NCBI GenBank assembly: GCA_003254925.1
Contig: QANZ01008518.1
Span: 126,659 to 190,658 of the forward strand
Origin: Chamaecrista fasciculata
Taxonomy: Eukaryota > Streptophyta > Magnoliopsida > Fabales > Fabaceae
Direction: 5' to 3'
DNA: 64,000 nt
The notes under the pieces were generated by a model. The model was not told the DNA's origin, did not search any database, and saw only the letters and a program-made list of their open reading frames with translations. Positions 10,226 to 21,690 of the stretch are shown piece by piece (positions within the stretch are counted from its first letter, which is position 1; each line of letters starts with the position of its first letter). A program made the translations under genes and the position numbers.

Positions 10226-11345
10226 TTTTAAAAAATTATTACATAAAAGTATATTTTTAATATACATAAAATAATTATAATTTTGAGATAAATTCAGTAG
10301 TCAAAAATAAATTTTCTCAAAATCAAATTATTATTGCAGTTAATTATTTCCATTTTTCGTGGGTGATCCTTATAAGGTAATTTAGATAGGTTCAATTTTT
10401 TTTGAGGTAAAGTACTATTTGGTCCTTGTATTTTTGAAATAGACTATTTAGTCCATAAAAAATTAGAAATGTTAACTCGTTAGTCCCTATAGGCTAACTC
10501 TGTTACTAACAGTAATGACTTGGCAGTTAAGTACACATGTGGCACATTAAATGCCACATATTTGATTATTTGGTCCCTTAATTTTAAAATTAAAATCTGA
10601 GCTGGCTCTATTTTTAAAATTGAATCATTTGGTCCCTCTTCCCAACTCAGCCACCGTCTTCACTGTGCTCTCATGCCCACTCACTATTCAAAGTCGTTTC
10701 CTTCGTTCACTGCGCTTCTCTCATTCCTGAGTAAGTCTCGATTCATTTCTCAACTTTTGTTTTTCTTTTCAGAACCGAGACTTTTGAATTTTGAATTGCT
10801 TGAGAGAGAAAACGCAGAATCCTTGCGAGTAAAGCTTAGTTTGAGCCACAGGCGAATTCACCAGAACATGCAAAACCTGATTTCGATTCAGCCTCTCCAA
10901 ATCCCCAAATACGTCGCCATTTGGAAGCGCGATGGTGTCGTTTTGACCAAAAACAAACGCCAACGACGGCGAATCGGACGACATCGATTGAAGCGTCGAG
11001 AATTTCACTTTCAGGTATTCACATACTTGTAGGCTTCTTCGAGAAGCCTGGCTTGATCCATTTTCTTCTCCCATGGCATCAGTTTCTGTAAGCTACGAGT
11101 CTTTGAGGGTTTATTGTTAGTCAATTGGTTTCTGCATACACAAAGCGAGATTAAATAAATTAAATTTGGATCACATGATATTAAACACTAATAAGGAAAA
11201 TACTCTTGTATAAATAAATAATAATAAGGAAAATACTCCAAAATTGTAATCAATAACGAGTAAAGCTGGGCTTAATTTAATGGAAGATTCCAGGAATGCC
11301 TATTCCACTATGAAGTCAACCTGCGTTATGTTAAGTCGATTTTTT
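10226..11345. repeat. NDR1-upstream duplication, copy 1 (interrupted)
   Basis: 10226-10397 matches 13470-13655, and 11161-11345 matches 13655-13815 and 27465-27610 (shared phrase aatttaatggaag followed by ccaggaatgcctattcc). The two parts are contiguous in copy 2 (13640-13670), so 10398-11160 is an insertion. Confidence 0.7.
10398..11160. mobile_element. inserted element with a possible captured gene fragment
   Basis: Comparison with the uninterrupted copy at 13640-13670 shows about 760 bp of inserted DNA. It opens with gaggtaaagtactatttggt, repeated phrases about fixed 'tttagtcc' motifs and a gene-like core (10670-11075) of higher GC. The core has a minus-strand frame of 101 residues (including SSDSPSLAFVFGQND and LPNGDVFGDLERLN) and a plus-strand frame of 119 residues; I recognise neither. 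The left arm looks Mutator-like, but the right end lacks the matching inverted repeat and the flanking 9-mers agree only partly. It may be a Pack-MULE with a degraded end. Confidence 0.5.
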
Positions 11346-11869
11346 TCAATACAAATGGTAAGTATAAAAAAGCTAAGTCGTGTTTTTTTAATACAAAAGC
11401 TAATTCCTTCTTTTTTATACAAAAGCTAAGTCGTTTTTTTAATACAAATGCTAAGTCGTTTTAAGTCAATACGCTTTGTGACTTGCGAACATATCGGGCT
11501 TTTTTATTCCGATCTCTAAGAATAATTTTTTAAAATTATTTTGAGAGTTCACAACAACAGTTACTAGTTTTCTATTTTTTTAGATTTTAAAAATAATATT
11601 TGATGTTTTGAATTTAAAACCAAAATAATAAAACAATTTTCATTGAACATGTTTTTTTAATTTATTTTTTTGTTTTTGAAAATAGAAAATTATTTCTAAT
11701 GGTGAGAATCAAAACAGGCTCCTTAATTTTTTTTTTTAACTTTTTTTCTTATCCACTTTTTTATTCTTTGCTATAGAAATGAGAATAATAATATTTTTGT
11801 AGCAATATTTTAACTTAGGAAAATTAGACCTTCCTTGAGGCTTGGTCATGTAATTTACACAGTTATATA
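11346..11869. other. gene-free AT-rich stretch
   Basis: Short repeats of the phrase acaaaagctaagtcg/ttt occur at 11370-11465, three to four imperfect copies. Otherwise nothing is recognised. Confidence 0.4.
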
Positions 11870-12614
11870 TTACGGGTTAATAGCTTACTTGAGTGATCAC
11901 TAATGGGCTTATTGCCTACAGTCCCATCACCCTCATAGGCTATTGCTCATATTCCAATGGGTCACTATCACTAACAACATAATATTTTGAGATTCACATA
12001 GTCGACTCTCCATAAATTTTGAACCCGTCATCCACTCTTCCATGAATCTTGGATCCATCACTCACTCTCTCAATCGAATTTCCATAAAGTTTCTCTTTAT
12101 AAATAGCTCTATGAACACTCAGAAAAAGGTTAAATACTCTTCTCCTTACTCTTGCTTACTCTTTTATCTGATCATCTTTTAACTTTAGCATTAGATCAAT
12201 AGATTTGTAGGGCCACTCTTGTGAATCTCTTTTGTAGGTCTCGTTCAAGTACTATTGTGATTCGTCAACCATTAATAATTAAGGTAAGGGTTCTGTCTTA
12301 CTTTTGTTTATCACTGGCGTTGTTTGTGGGAAACTCTCCCCATTTTTCCATTGTTCTCCGGTGAGCCCCCCGACGCCACCATCCTATTTTCTTATATTAA
12401 CATTTGTATTTTTCACTAAGGTTTACATATCATATCTAGTGTCGACAACCAAAACCCTGGCTTTAATCCCTAAGATGGTCAGAACGCCACTCATATGGAG
12501 GTTGATGGCTCTAACCCAGCAATTGCCCGTCAATCCCCACCTCATACACCGCCTGGTGAACAGTCTCTCACCCCCCCCCCCCCAACCACCACCTGTGAAT
12601 GTTCAACAGAGCCA
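11870..12614 (+). mobile_element. Ty3/gypsy LTR, primer-binding site and gag start remnant
   Basis: Promoter-like ttataaatagctctatg near 12096-12112 is followed by a U5-like region and, at 12311-12329, the sequence ctggcgttgtttgtgggaaa, close to the tggcgccgtctgtgggaa primer-binding site of Tat-type plant gypsy elements. A proline-rich gag-like start with a run of about 13 cytosines follows to 12614. It is an old fragment with no second LTR. Confidence 0.6.
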
Positions 12615-13815
12615 TGGAGCCATTAAAAGAGATAGCATTTATCATTTCATCTTTAAATTTGTACCATGATTATGATTTAGTCCATGAAAATCGAAAAATA
12701 AACATTTAAGACTTTCCTTACAAATATGATTTCTTTTAATGTAACCATGTGTTTCCCTATTCGTGTAACAGTCTAAGCGAAGACTAATTCTATTTGAATC
12801 AGGAGCGAACAGTTCGCTTATTACTGTATCAAATACTTGTTAGTACAAATGTGAATTATTCAGTTCTTCCCACACATAACATTTTAGCAATTAAATAATT
12901 GACATTTATAAAAATAATCAGAAATTAAAATGTAAAATTTCAATATTTAAATATTAAATTATAATTTTGAGACAAGTTATGAGATTAAATAATAATTTTA
13001 CTCATAAAAGAATTTAGTCCTTAAATTTGTTCTAAAATTATAATGGCAAAAACATTTGTTTAGTCCCCATTGTTTTACATTTTGGTCAATTTTCTCTTTT
13101 GACAAGCTTTTTTCATTAAATTAATGACATACTTCATTCTGTTTTTAATTTAAGTTAGAATTTGAGTTTCTTTCTATCAATTTTACATTACATGTCATTA
13201 GTCAGGTAGATTCTATCATTAATAATTGGTTTAATTAAGAGTAAATGATAAAATTGACTAAAATATGAAACATTAGGGACAAAATTTACGATTGATATAA
13301 AGTTTGAAGTCTAAAAATGTACTTTTGCCAATTATAATTTAATATTTGAATATTAAAATATATTTTTCAGACCCTAATATTCTTTTAATAAATATCAACT
13401 ATTTAATTTTTCTATGTAAATAAAATATTTAATTTCTATGATAGATTAATATTTCATGGACTAAATATTGACATTTTAAAAAATTAAGGATCTAAAGTAT
13501 ATTTTCAATATATATAGACTGAATTGTAATTTTGAGATAAATTCAGTGGCCAAAAGTAAATTTTCTCAAAATCAAATTACCGTTGCTGTTAATTATTTCT
13601 ATTTTTCATGGGTGGTTCTTATAAGTTGATATAGATTATAGATAGGTTCAATTTTGGATCACATGATAATACTAACAAGGAAAATACTCCAAATTTGTAA
13701 TCAATAACGGGTAAAGCTAAAAAAAAAAAATAACGAGTAAAGCTGGGTTTAATTTAATGGAAGTTTCCAGGAATGCCTATTCCACCCTCTGAAGTCAACC
13801 ACGTCGTTTTAATGG
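12615..13815. repeat. NDR1-upstream duplication, copy 2 (no gene)
   Basis: 12615-13030 matches 26390-26500 and 26975-27230, for example tcttcccacacataacattt and the gcgaac-attcgct block. 13470-13815 matches copy 1, and 13660-13815 also matches 27465-27610. The block lies in the order expected for DNA upstream of an NDR1 gene, but no NDR1 coding sequence adjoins it; the gypsy LTR remnant stands in that place. Confidence 0.75.
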
Positions 13816-14496
13816 AAGTTTAGATTATTTAACACTTGTAGTGGAGACTTAGAGAATTACTATAAGTTTATGATAGGAAATTTTGTCTAACTAGGACTTG
13901 AGAGAAATAAACTCCAATGGGGTGAGCTTAGAGTGATACAATTCTAGTTGGTCAATTGATAGTCTATTAGATTGTCTTACATGATTCTTCACTTTCGTAG
14001 TTCTTCAATTATAAGGATTTTCATGGTCAAGTCAAACTTGTGTGCTTAGTTGGGTTATCCATTAACTCCCTTGCATCTTAGTTTTTCTTTCTACTTCATA
14101 GCTTTGCTCATGAGTGCAAAAGTTTAAGTGTGAGAGATTTGATCGGACCAATTCTAACTATGTTAATTGGCCCTCTTTTGCTAGATCTTATGATATAATT
14201 AATGCATAAATGACCATTTACATTGCTAGTGTTGTAACAAGGTGTTGGAATTTGTTAATGCATAAAAGTATGCAATTTGCAATGTTTTCTCGATATTATT
14301 TAGCTTAGTGATTTCATAGTATGAATTCAAGGCATTTTGTAATTGTTTGCTAGTGGTTTCATGCCAAGAATCAAAAGAAAAGACCCAAAGAAATGAAGAA
14401 ACCAAGATAGGGATTGTAGACATCAAGTTTCATGGAAAAATACAAGATGTAAAGAACCGCATGGGTCAAGTTTCCTAATGTTCCAGGCTGAAGATT
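13816..14496. other. gene-free stretch, possibly CACTA internal DNA
   Basis: No recognisable coding sequence. It precedes the CACTA exon and may be intron or decayed transposase DNA. A CACTACAA-type left terminus was looked for and not found. Confidence 0.4.
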
Positions 14497-14773
14497 AGGG
14501 AAGGAGCATCCGGGTAGAGTGTGAGGCTTAGGTTTTGGGCCTACACCCACTCAAATGTTTGGTCATAATACCAATACAATTGGGAGTGTTCCATTCTTGA
14601 ATACTCAAAATTCTTTTTTGGTAAATTCAATGCAACAAAAAATCAGTACATTGGAATCAGCGTTGCAAGCATCTACTAAGCGACAAAAAACGACCAGGTA
14701 TGCTCTAATCTACCTTTTACAAAGAATTGCAGGAGGAATAACACCTGAGTTTGCACACATAGTGAATTCTCAG
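14497..14773 (+). pseudogene. CACTA (En/Spm-type, Ptta) transposase-associated protein, penultimate exon
   Basis: Encodes GLGFGPTPTQMFGHN and then a predicted coiled coil (MQQKISTLESALQAST) and LLQRIAGGITPEFA, the C-terminal layout of plant Ptta/En/Spm proteins. The same layout is seen in the second remnant at 34786-35163 (GRVHGLDSGAFPTQVF, then a coiled coil). The exon ends CAG at 14773 with a gt donor. The upstream end is degraded: an expected GRVRGLG reads with a TGA at the second arginine and a nearby frameshift. The last coding exon (from 14873, continued at 20222-20273) is split by a Reina retrotransposon. Confidence 0.65.
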
Positions 14774-14877
14774 GTTAGTGTTGAATATTACTTCATCATT
14801 ATATTTTACAATTTATTTTTATTATTCTTGCATATAATTTAATTTTTTAAAAAAATAATTTAACTTGTGTAGGTACA

Positions 14878-15342
14878 TGATAAGCCTCTAAAGACTTATT
14901 CTAGAAGGCCACGTCATCCGCCAGCTTGTCAAGACCATCCAGGGTGTCAAGGCAACTGTTTTGACCTACTTAATGTGTTACTCACGTTTTAGGGTCCCAT
15001 GATGTGCACACGTTCTGCACTTTGAGTCAGTTATTATATTTCTGCTGCATTTTGTTTCTCTTTTCAGTTATTGTTTTTCCCTTTCCTAATTTGTAGGCTG
15101 CACTTTCCCATTCCTAGTTTATTTGTTGCACACGTTTCCTTTAGTTCAGTTTCTTAGGAAGTTGGCTATTATAAATAGCTGTGTTTTAGGTTAGGAAGGC
15201 ATCATTCATATTTCAGCAGATTGTATTGAGAGTAGTCCACTCTACGGACCTTTTATTGAAGGTGTTTTCTAGATTCTGGAATTTACCTTGTTCTTGTCTT
15301 CTTCTTGCTCTACATAAATTGTTCTATATTTGGGTTGTATCA
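14878..15342 (+). repeat. Reina 5' LTR
   Basis: Begins tgataagcctc and ends gggttgtatca. A promoter-like tattataaatagctg lies near 15170-15184. The first 115 bp are the same sequence that encodes the end of pol in the 3' LTR. Confidence 0.95.
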
Positions 15343-15345
15343 TTT

Positions 15346-15358
15346 TGGTATCAGAGCC
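15346..15358 (+). other. Reina primer-binding site
   Basis: tggtatcagagcc, three bases after the 5' LTR, complementary to the 3' end of a tRNA-Met as in many plant LTR elements. Confidence 0.88.
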
Positions 15359-15368
15359 AGGTTCATCA

Positions 15369-18300
15369 TGGTGAATACTAGGTCTACTGAACAACCCACT
15401 AATGATCAACTTGCTGTTCAATTGGAGGCTATGTCTTCAAAATTGAACAACCTGGATACTTTGGCAGCAGAGGTGGCAGCGCTCAAAGCGGCACAAGCAA
15501 ACCAAACTCAACCGGGGAGTAGTCACACTGGCCAACGTGACAGGGGGAAGGCACACATGTTCGAAGATGAGGAAGTTGATGCACCATGGTGGCTTAGAGA
15601 TCCTTCTAGGTGCAATCATACCAAGATGGAGTTTCCCAAGTTTGAAGGTGGAGATCCTCGGGGTTGGATTCTGAAGGCGGAGAAATATTTCAGATATTAT
15701 CAAACACCCGAAGAGTTGAAGGTTGACATCGCTGCCATGTATTTGGAAGGAGATGCCTTGGATCTTTTTGCATGGATGAATGGAGAACGAACCATGTTGT
15801 ACTGGGAGGAACTTGTGAAGGCGCTGTAGGAGAATTATGGACCAGCTGAGTTTCAAAACCCTGATGAGCATCTGTGCCGTGTGAAGCAGGTGGGTACGGT
15901 GCAAGATTATAGGAAGGAGTTCGCTAAGAGAGCAGCTAGGGTAAAAAACTGGCCTGAGCATTGCTTACTTGGTGTATTCTTAGGTGGGCTCAAGGAAGAT
16001 CTAATTGCTGATGTTAGGATTCAAAAGCCCAGAACTGTCTATAAGGCTTTGAGTCTAGCTTTGGAGTATGAGGCCAAGTTTGGGCCTTCAAAGCCCAATA
16101 GAGAAAGCAACTACAACTCAGCAAGGAGAACTCTCACTGATCCAGGGTGGCAAAACAAAGAACGTCTTCTACTTCCTTCTTCTTCCAACTCGCTAGGTCA
16201 GAAAAATTCACAGAACATGACGATTTGGGAGGCTGAACGGCAGGCACGACGTGAGAAGGGGCTATGCTTTCGCTGTGGAGACAAGTTCGCACCTGGGCAT
16301 AGGTGCAAGGCGACGTTGTCTCTGCTGGAACTCGACGACGACGGCGATCCAGTGGAGGACGACGGTTTTCCAGCGGACCCAGTCGCTGACGAAGCTGAAC
16401 ACGCTGCAGAGGGGGCCGAAATCTCCTTCCATGCTATTTTGGGGAAATACCAAGGTTCTACAATGAAGATTGAAGGCTCTATTCAGGGCAACCCAGTGCT
16501 GATTCTAGTGGACAGCGGCTCTACACACAACTTTGTCTCTGAAAAGTTGGTAAAATCGCTAAACCTGCCAGTGCAACAAACTCCATCTTTTGGGGTTCAG
16601 ATTGGTAATGGTCAAATTATCAAATGTAACTCCATATGCAGAGATGTTGAGGTACAATTGCAGGGGCTGAAATTAGTACAAGATTGTTATCCTTTTGCTC
16701 TTGGTGGTGCTGATTTGGTGCTTGGGATCAAATGGCTAGCTTCTCTCAACACAGTCCAAGCAAATTGGAATGAGATGTTCATGATATTTGAATGGAATGG
16801 TAAGAAGTATAAATTACAGGGTGTTCAACATTTGCAAAATAATCCGGCTTCCTTACTCACCTTCCAACACATAACCTCTCCTGAACCCAATATCTTAAAC
16901 ACTACTCCTGACTCCCTTCACCCAATGCTTCAAGAATTTGAAAGCATATTTTCTGAACCTAAAACACTACCCCCATACAGAAACCACACTCATTCCATCC
17001 CTCTTATACCAAATTCCAGCCCTCCCAACATCCGCCCATCCCGTTTCCCATACCACCAAAAAAATGAAATAGAAACTCAAGTGGCTGCTCTCCTTTCCTC
17101 GGGTTTCATCCGTCACAGCACCAGCCCGTATGCTAGCCCTGTATTGCTAGTGAAGAAGAAAGATGATACCTGGAGAATGTGTGTTGACTATAGACAACTC
17201 AACAAAATTACCATTCCTGACAAGTATCCCATTCCCAATGTTGATGAGCTTCTAGATGAGTTGCATGGAGCTACCGTGTTCTCAAAAATTGATCTCAGGT
17301 TGGGATACTATCAAATACGTATGAATCCTACCGACATCCACAAGACAGCCTTCCACACTCATTCGGGACACTATGAGTTCACAGTTATGCCATTTGGGTT
17401 GTCAAATGCACCCTCTACTTTCCAGGCAGCAATGAATGATCTCTTCAGGCCTCATTTGCGCAAATTTATCTTGGTCTTCTTTGATGATATACTCATCTTC
17501 AGCAAGGACGTGAATCAACACCGAGAGCATCTCCGTGTTACATTCCAACTGTTGAAGGAGAACACCTTTTATGCTAAATTCAAAAAATGCTCTTTTGGCC
17601 AGCAAGAGGTACATTTTTTGGGTCATGTTGTTTCACAGTTTGGAGTGGGAGTAGAACCAGAGAAATAAGTGCTGTCATGGAGTGGCCAAGACCTTCTAAT
17701 GTGAAAGAATTTCGTGGGTTCCTTGGTCTCACTGGCTACTACCGAAGGTTTGTCAAGGGATATGGAGAAATAGCACGCCCCCTCACTGATCTCACAAAAA
17801 AGAATGCCTTCCAGTGGAATCCTCAAGCTGAGATTGCATTTCAAACCTTGAGAAGGGCGCTGACCACTGTTCCCGTGTTGGGTTTACCTGATTTTACTCA
17901 ACCATTTGTTGTTGAGTGTGATGCGTCAGCTGATGGAGTAGGAGCTGTCCTTATGCAGAATGACCATCCGATCGCCTATTTTAGTAAGGGATTTTCTTTC
18001 TCATCCAGAATAAAATCCACTTATGACCGTGAGTTACTTGCCTTGGTGTTAGCTCTCCAAAAATGGCGACATTACTTATGGGGACAGCCGTTCATGGTTC
18101 GTTCTGATCATCACAGCTTGAAGTATTTATTGGAGCAGCGGGTAACAACTCATGAACAGCAGAGGTTGTTGATCAAATTGCTCCCTTTTGACTTCCACAT
18201 TGAGTATAAAGCTGGTAGAGAGAATAAAGGAGCTGATGCTCTCTCCAGGAAGCCTCAATATGCAGATTTTTTGGCCTTGGCAATACCATTCCCGCTAGAT

Positions 18301-19866
18301 TTTGCCCAATTGAAGGATGAACTAGTAAAGGATGAGTTCACTGCACGAATTATCACTGACCTTCGTGCAAACCCAGCAGTTGTCCCACAATTCAGAATGG
18401 TGCAAGGTATACTCTATTATGATGATAGAGTGGTTATTCCTGCTTCTTCAACTCTCAAATCCACTCTTATTGAAGAGGCGCATGCTTCATTAGTGGGTGG
18501 CCATGGTGGGTTTCTAAAAAGTTTGAAAAGGTTGACTTCCAATTTCTTTTGGCCAAAGATGAAGCAAGAAGTTAAGGCTCATATTCAGAGTTGCCTTACC
18601 TGTCAGCGAAACAAATACGAGACACTTGCCCCTGCGGGACTCCTTCATCCATTACCTGTTCCCCATCGAGTGTGGGAGGATCTTTCTATGGATTTCATCT
18701 CAGGTTTACCTAAATCTCATGGTATGGACACTGTTTTGGTAGTTGTTGACCGTTTTAGTAAGTACTGCCATTTCTTGGGGCTTTCCCATCCATATACAGC
18801 CAAGTCAGTGGCTGCCTTGTTTTGTAAAGAGGTGGTGCGACTCCATGGTGTGCCAAGTTCAATTGTCTCTGACCGTGACCCCGTGTTTATTAGTTCATTT
18901 TGGCAGGAGCTGTTCCGTTTGAGCCGTACTAAGCTTAAAATGAGCACAACGTATCACCCTCAAACAGATGGCCAAACCGAAGTTGTCAATAGGAGTTTGG
19001 AGGCCTACCTTCGTTGTTTTTCTCATGAAAAACCCAAGGATTGGAGCAAATACTTGGCCTGGGCAGAATACTCATTTAACACCGGTTTCCACACTTCCGC
19101 TAACTCTACTCCATTCAAGATTGTTTATGGCAGGGACCCCCCAGCGATGCACCCTTTTGTTCTTGGTGAAACACGCATTGCAGCGCTTGAGGAACAGCTT
19201 GTGGAGCGGGATAACATGCTGAAATTGCTAAGGGATCATCTCTTGAAGGTCCAAAATCACATGAAGAGTTATGCTGACACAAAGAGAAGGGAGCTCAATT
19301 TTGAAGTTGGAGATATGGTTTTTCTTCCCATACAACCTTTCCGCCAACGATCTCTAGCAAAGAGGCCAAATGAGAAGCTGTCACCCCGATTTTTCGGGCC
19401 ATACAAGGTGATAAACAGGGTTGGTATTGTTGCCTACGAGCTTTTGCTGCCATCTACAGCTAAGGTACACCCCGTTTTCCATGTTTCTATGCTCCGACCA
19501 GCAGTGGGTTATGTTGAATCAGAGATGCCCCCTTCGTTACCCATTTCTGACTCATGGGAATTTAACACGGAGCCAGAAAAAATTTTGAAACATCGCTGGG
19601 CAAAGTCTTCGGGATCCAAGGTGCTGGAATTACTTATTCAATGGAAGGGATTTCCTTTAGAAGATGCTAGTTGGGAAGATTATGACCTCCTCAAAAATCA
19701 GTATCCTTCTTTCCTCCTTGAGGACAAGTCGGTTTTTCAAGGTGAGGGTAGTGATAAGCCTCTAAAGACTTATTCTAGAAGGCCACGTCATCCGCCAGCT
19801 TGTCAAGACCATCCAGGGTGTCAAGGCAACTGTTTTGACCTACTTAATGTGTTACTCACGTTTTAG
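15369..19866 (+). pseudogene. Reina gag-pol coding region (about two breaks)
   Basis: Starts MVNTRSTEQPTND at 15369. Domains in order: gag with a CCHC knuckle ([15 protein letters not shown], about 16264-16308), aspartic protease ([12 protein letters not shown], about 16505), reverse transcriptase ([17 protein letters not shown], then DDILIFS, 17155-17505), RNase H (VVECDASADGVGAV, about 17910), integrase with an HHCC finger and a catalytic core (18480-19000), a GPY/F-type module (PRFFGPYKVINRVG) and a chromodomain (about 19565-19735). The frame runs into the 3' LTR and stops at 19866. In an active element the polyprotein makes virus-like particles and integrates cDNA; chromodomains bias integration toward particular chromatin. 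It is a young fossil. Confidence 0.9.
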
Positions 19867-20216
19867 GGTCCCATGATGTGCACACGTTCTGCACTTTGAG
19901 TCAGTTATTATGTTTCTGCTGCATTTTGTTTCTCTTTTCAGTTATTGTTTTTCCCTTTCCTAATTTGTAGGCTGCACTTTCCCATTCCTAGTTTATAGGC
20001 TGCACACGTTTCCTTTAGTTCAGTTTCTTAGGAAGTTGGCTATTATAAATAGTTGTGTTTTAGGTTAGGAAGGCATCATTCATATTTCAGCAGATTGTAT
20101 TGAGAGTAGTCCACTCTACGGACCTTTTATTGAAGGTGTTTTCTAGATTCTGGAATTTACCTTGTTCTTGTCTTCTTCTTGCTCTACATAAACTGTTCTA
20201 TATTTGGGTTGTATCA
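19752..20216 (+). repeat. Reina 3' LTR
   Basis: Same ends as the 5' LTR; followed directly by the TSD gtaca. The pol frame extends about 115 bp into it. Confidence 0.95.
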
Positions 20217-20273
20217 GTACATGATGCCGATCAACCTTCATCATCAAGAAGACATCAATCTCCAACAAGTTGA
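20217..20273 (+). pseudogene. last exon of the CACTA protein, right of the Reina insertion
   Basis: Reads VHDADQPSSSRRHQSPTS and stop at 20271-20273. The exon's first five bases are the target-site duplication of the Reina element, so the insertion fell five bases downstream of the acceptor AG at 14871-14872. Confidence 0.65.
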
Positions 20274-20639
20274 TGCCTCAAGATGTGGATACTTAAATTT
20301 GCACTTTATGTACATGATACGTATTTATTTGTAGTGACATTAATAGTGAATTATTATCTATAAAATATTTTGGAATTTAGTTTCAATTATGAAATCTAAT
20401 TTTTATCATTGAGCATTATGCAATATATGTAGTGAATGAAATCTTTTTGTTGCCCCCTTCCATCTTTTGTGCTTGTACAAGTGCATGTGTCTTGATTGTA
20501 TATACATATTTATTGAAACATGATTAAGTATGTGAAATCTAATGTTTTGGAATTTAGTTTCAATTATGAAATCTAATGTTTATCATTGAGCATTATTTAG
20601 ATTTATTGATTATGAAATGTAGTAGTATAAAAAAAAATT

Positions 20640-21116
20640 TAAAACAAAAAAAAAACAAAACAAAATTTGAAGGTCAAAACAAGAAATTATAAAATAAATA
20701 AATAAATAAATTAGTGGCAGCAATATTGACCAAATATTGTAAGATCCACTTTGTTTTTCTGATAATATTGCAGCGGTTGGAAATCGCTGGAAAATTCACT
20801 GGCGGGTAGAAACCGCCGCAACTATTATCAGATTCATTTTGTTTTTCGACAATATTGCGGCGGTTATAGACCGGCACAAAGTTTACTGGTGGGTGGAAAC
20901 CGCCACAAAATATCCACAAACAAACCTTGTTCTGGCCAAATTTGCGGAGGCTAGGAACCGCCGCTAATAGATATTTTCTGGCGGTTGTGTGGCGGGTATC
21001 GAAAAACTCCTGCTATATTATTACCAACGCCCTCTGTTGCGACGGTTTTCCAACTGCTGGAAATTTTTTTTTTTTGGAAGTTAAACCGCCGCCAAAACAC
21101 CTCTTTTTTTGTAGTG
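20640..21116 (+). mobile_element. CACTA 3' subterminal repeats and terminus
   Basis: Multiple inverted and direct copies of a gcggcggtt...aaccgccgc motif between 20770 and 21095, as in CACTA subterminal regions where transposase binds. The sequence ends tttttttgtagtg at 21116, the reverse complement of the CACTA terminal motif. It lies 3' of the Ptta-type exons on the same strand, so all are parts of one old CACTA element. The following tat would be half of a 3-bp duplication whose partner is outside what I can identify. Confidence 0.75.
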
Positions 21117-21122
21117 TATTGT

Positions 21123-21690
21123 GTGACGGGGGAGAACTTGAAAGTTTTTAGGAAGCTATAACTGATGAGCATAGTGACAAGTGGTTCAGTGCTATCCAGG
21201 AAGATATGAAGTCTTTCTTTGAGAATGATACTTATGAGCTTGTTGAGCTTCTTAAGGGTAAGAGAGCCTTGAAGAACAAGTGCGTGTATAAGTTGAAAGT
21301 AGATGAGCACGCCACGTCTCCCAAGTATAAGGCATGGCTGGTTGTCAAAGGCTTCCATCAGAAAAAGAGAGTTGATTTTGATGAAATATTTTCTCCAATT
21401 GTGAATATGTCATCCATTCGTGTTGTACTACTTAGCAACAAGTTAAGATTTAGAGATTGAGCAAATGGATGTGAAGACTGCTTTCCTCCATCGTGATTTG
21501 GAGGAGGAAATTTATATGGAATAGCCAAAGGATTTTCAAGTTAAGGGTAAAGAAAACCTTGTTTTTCACCTAAAGAAAAGTCTCTATGGGTTGAAGCAGG
21601 AACCGAGACAATGGTATAAGAAGTTTGAGTTTTTCATGTATGACCATGGTTTTGGAAAGACGTCTTCAGACCATTGTGTTTGTGAAGAAT
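21123..21690 (+). mobile_element. Copia pol (reverse transcriptase) fragment
   Basis: Recognisable Copia RT phrases: DKWFSAIQEDMKSF and TYELVEL, KNKCVYKLKVDE, KARLVVKGF-type sequence (reads KAWLVVKGFHQKK), DFDEIFSPIV, then EQMDVKTAFLH, LKKSLYGLKQ and PRQWYKKFE. It is a broken fragment without LTRs. It begins right after the CACTA terminus, which suggests that the CACTA element had inserted into a Copia element. Confidence 0.82.

Larger units (their letters stand above)
14878..20216 (+). mobile_element. Ty3/gypsy Reina-type chromovirus, nearly whole
   Basis: A 5339-bp element with 465-bp LTRs (14878-15342, 19752-20216), perfect TSD gtaca (14873-14877, 20217-20221), a tRNA-Met-type primer-binding site, gag-pol in order protease, reverse transcriptase, RNase H, integrase, and a C-terminal chromodomain. 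Short LTRs, a 5-kb size and the chromodomain point to the Reina clade. The two LTRs differ at about 6 of 465 positions (1.3%), suggesting insertion roughly half to one million years ago at commonly used plant rates. It looks nearly whole, with about two breaks in the reading frame. It lies inside the last exon of a CACTA gene remnant. Confidence 0.93.

Noticed and set aside
12304-12669. A proline-rich 121-residue protein
   Set aside because: The frame starts in a gypsy primer-binding region and its prolines come from a C homopolymer in a gag remnant.
15437-15961. A minus-strand gene overlapping the Reina gag region
   Set aside because: It is the antisense of well-supported gag codons and has no similarity of its own.
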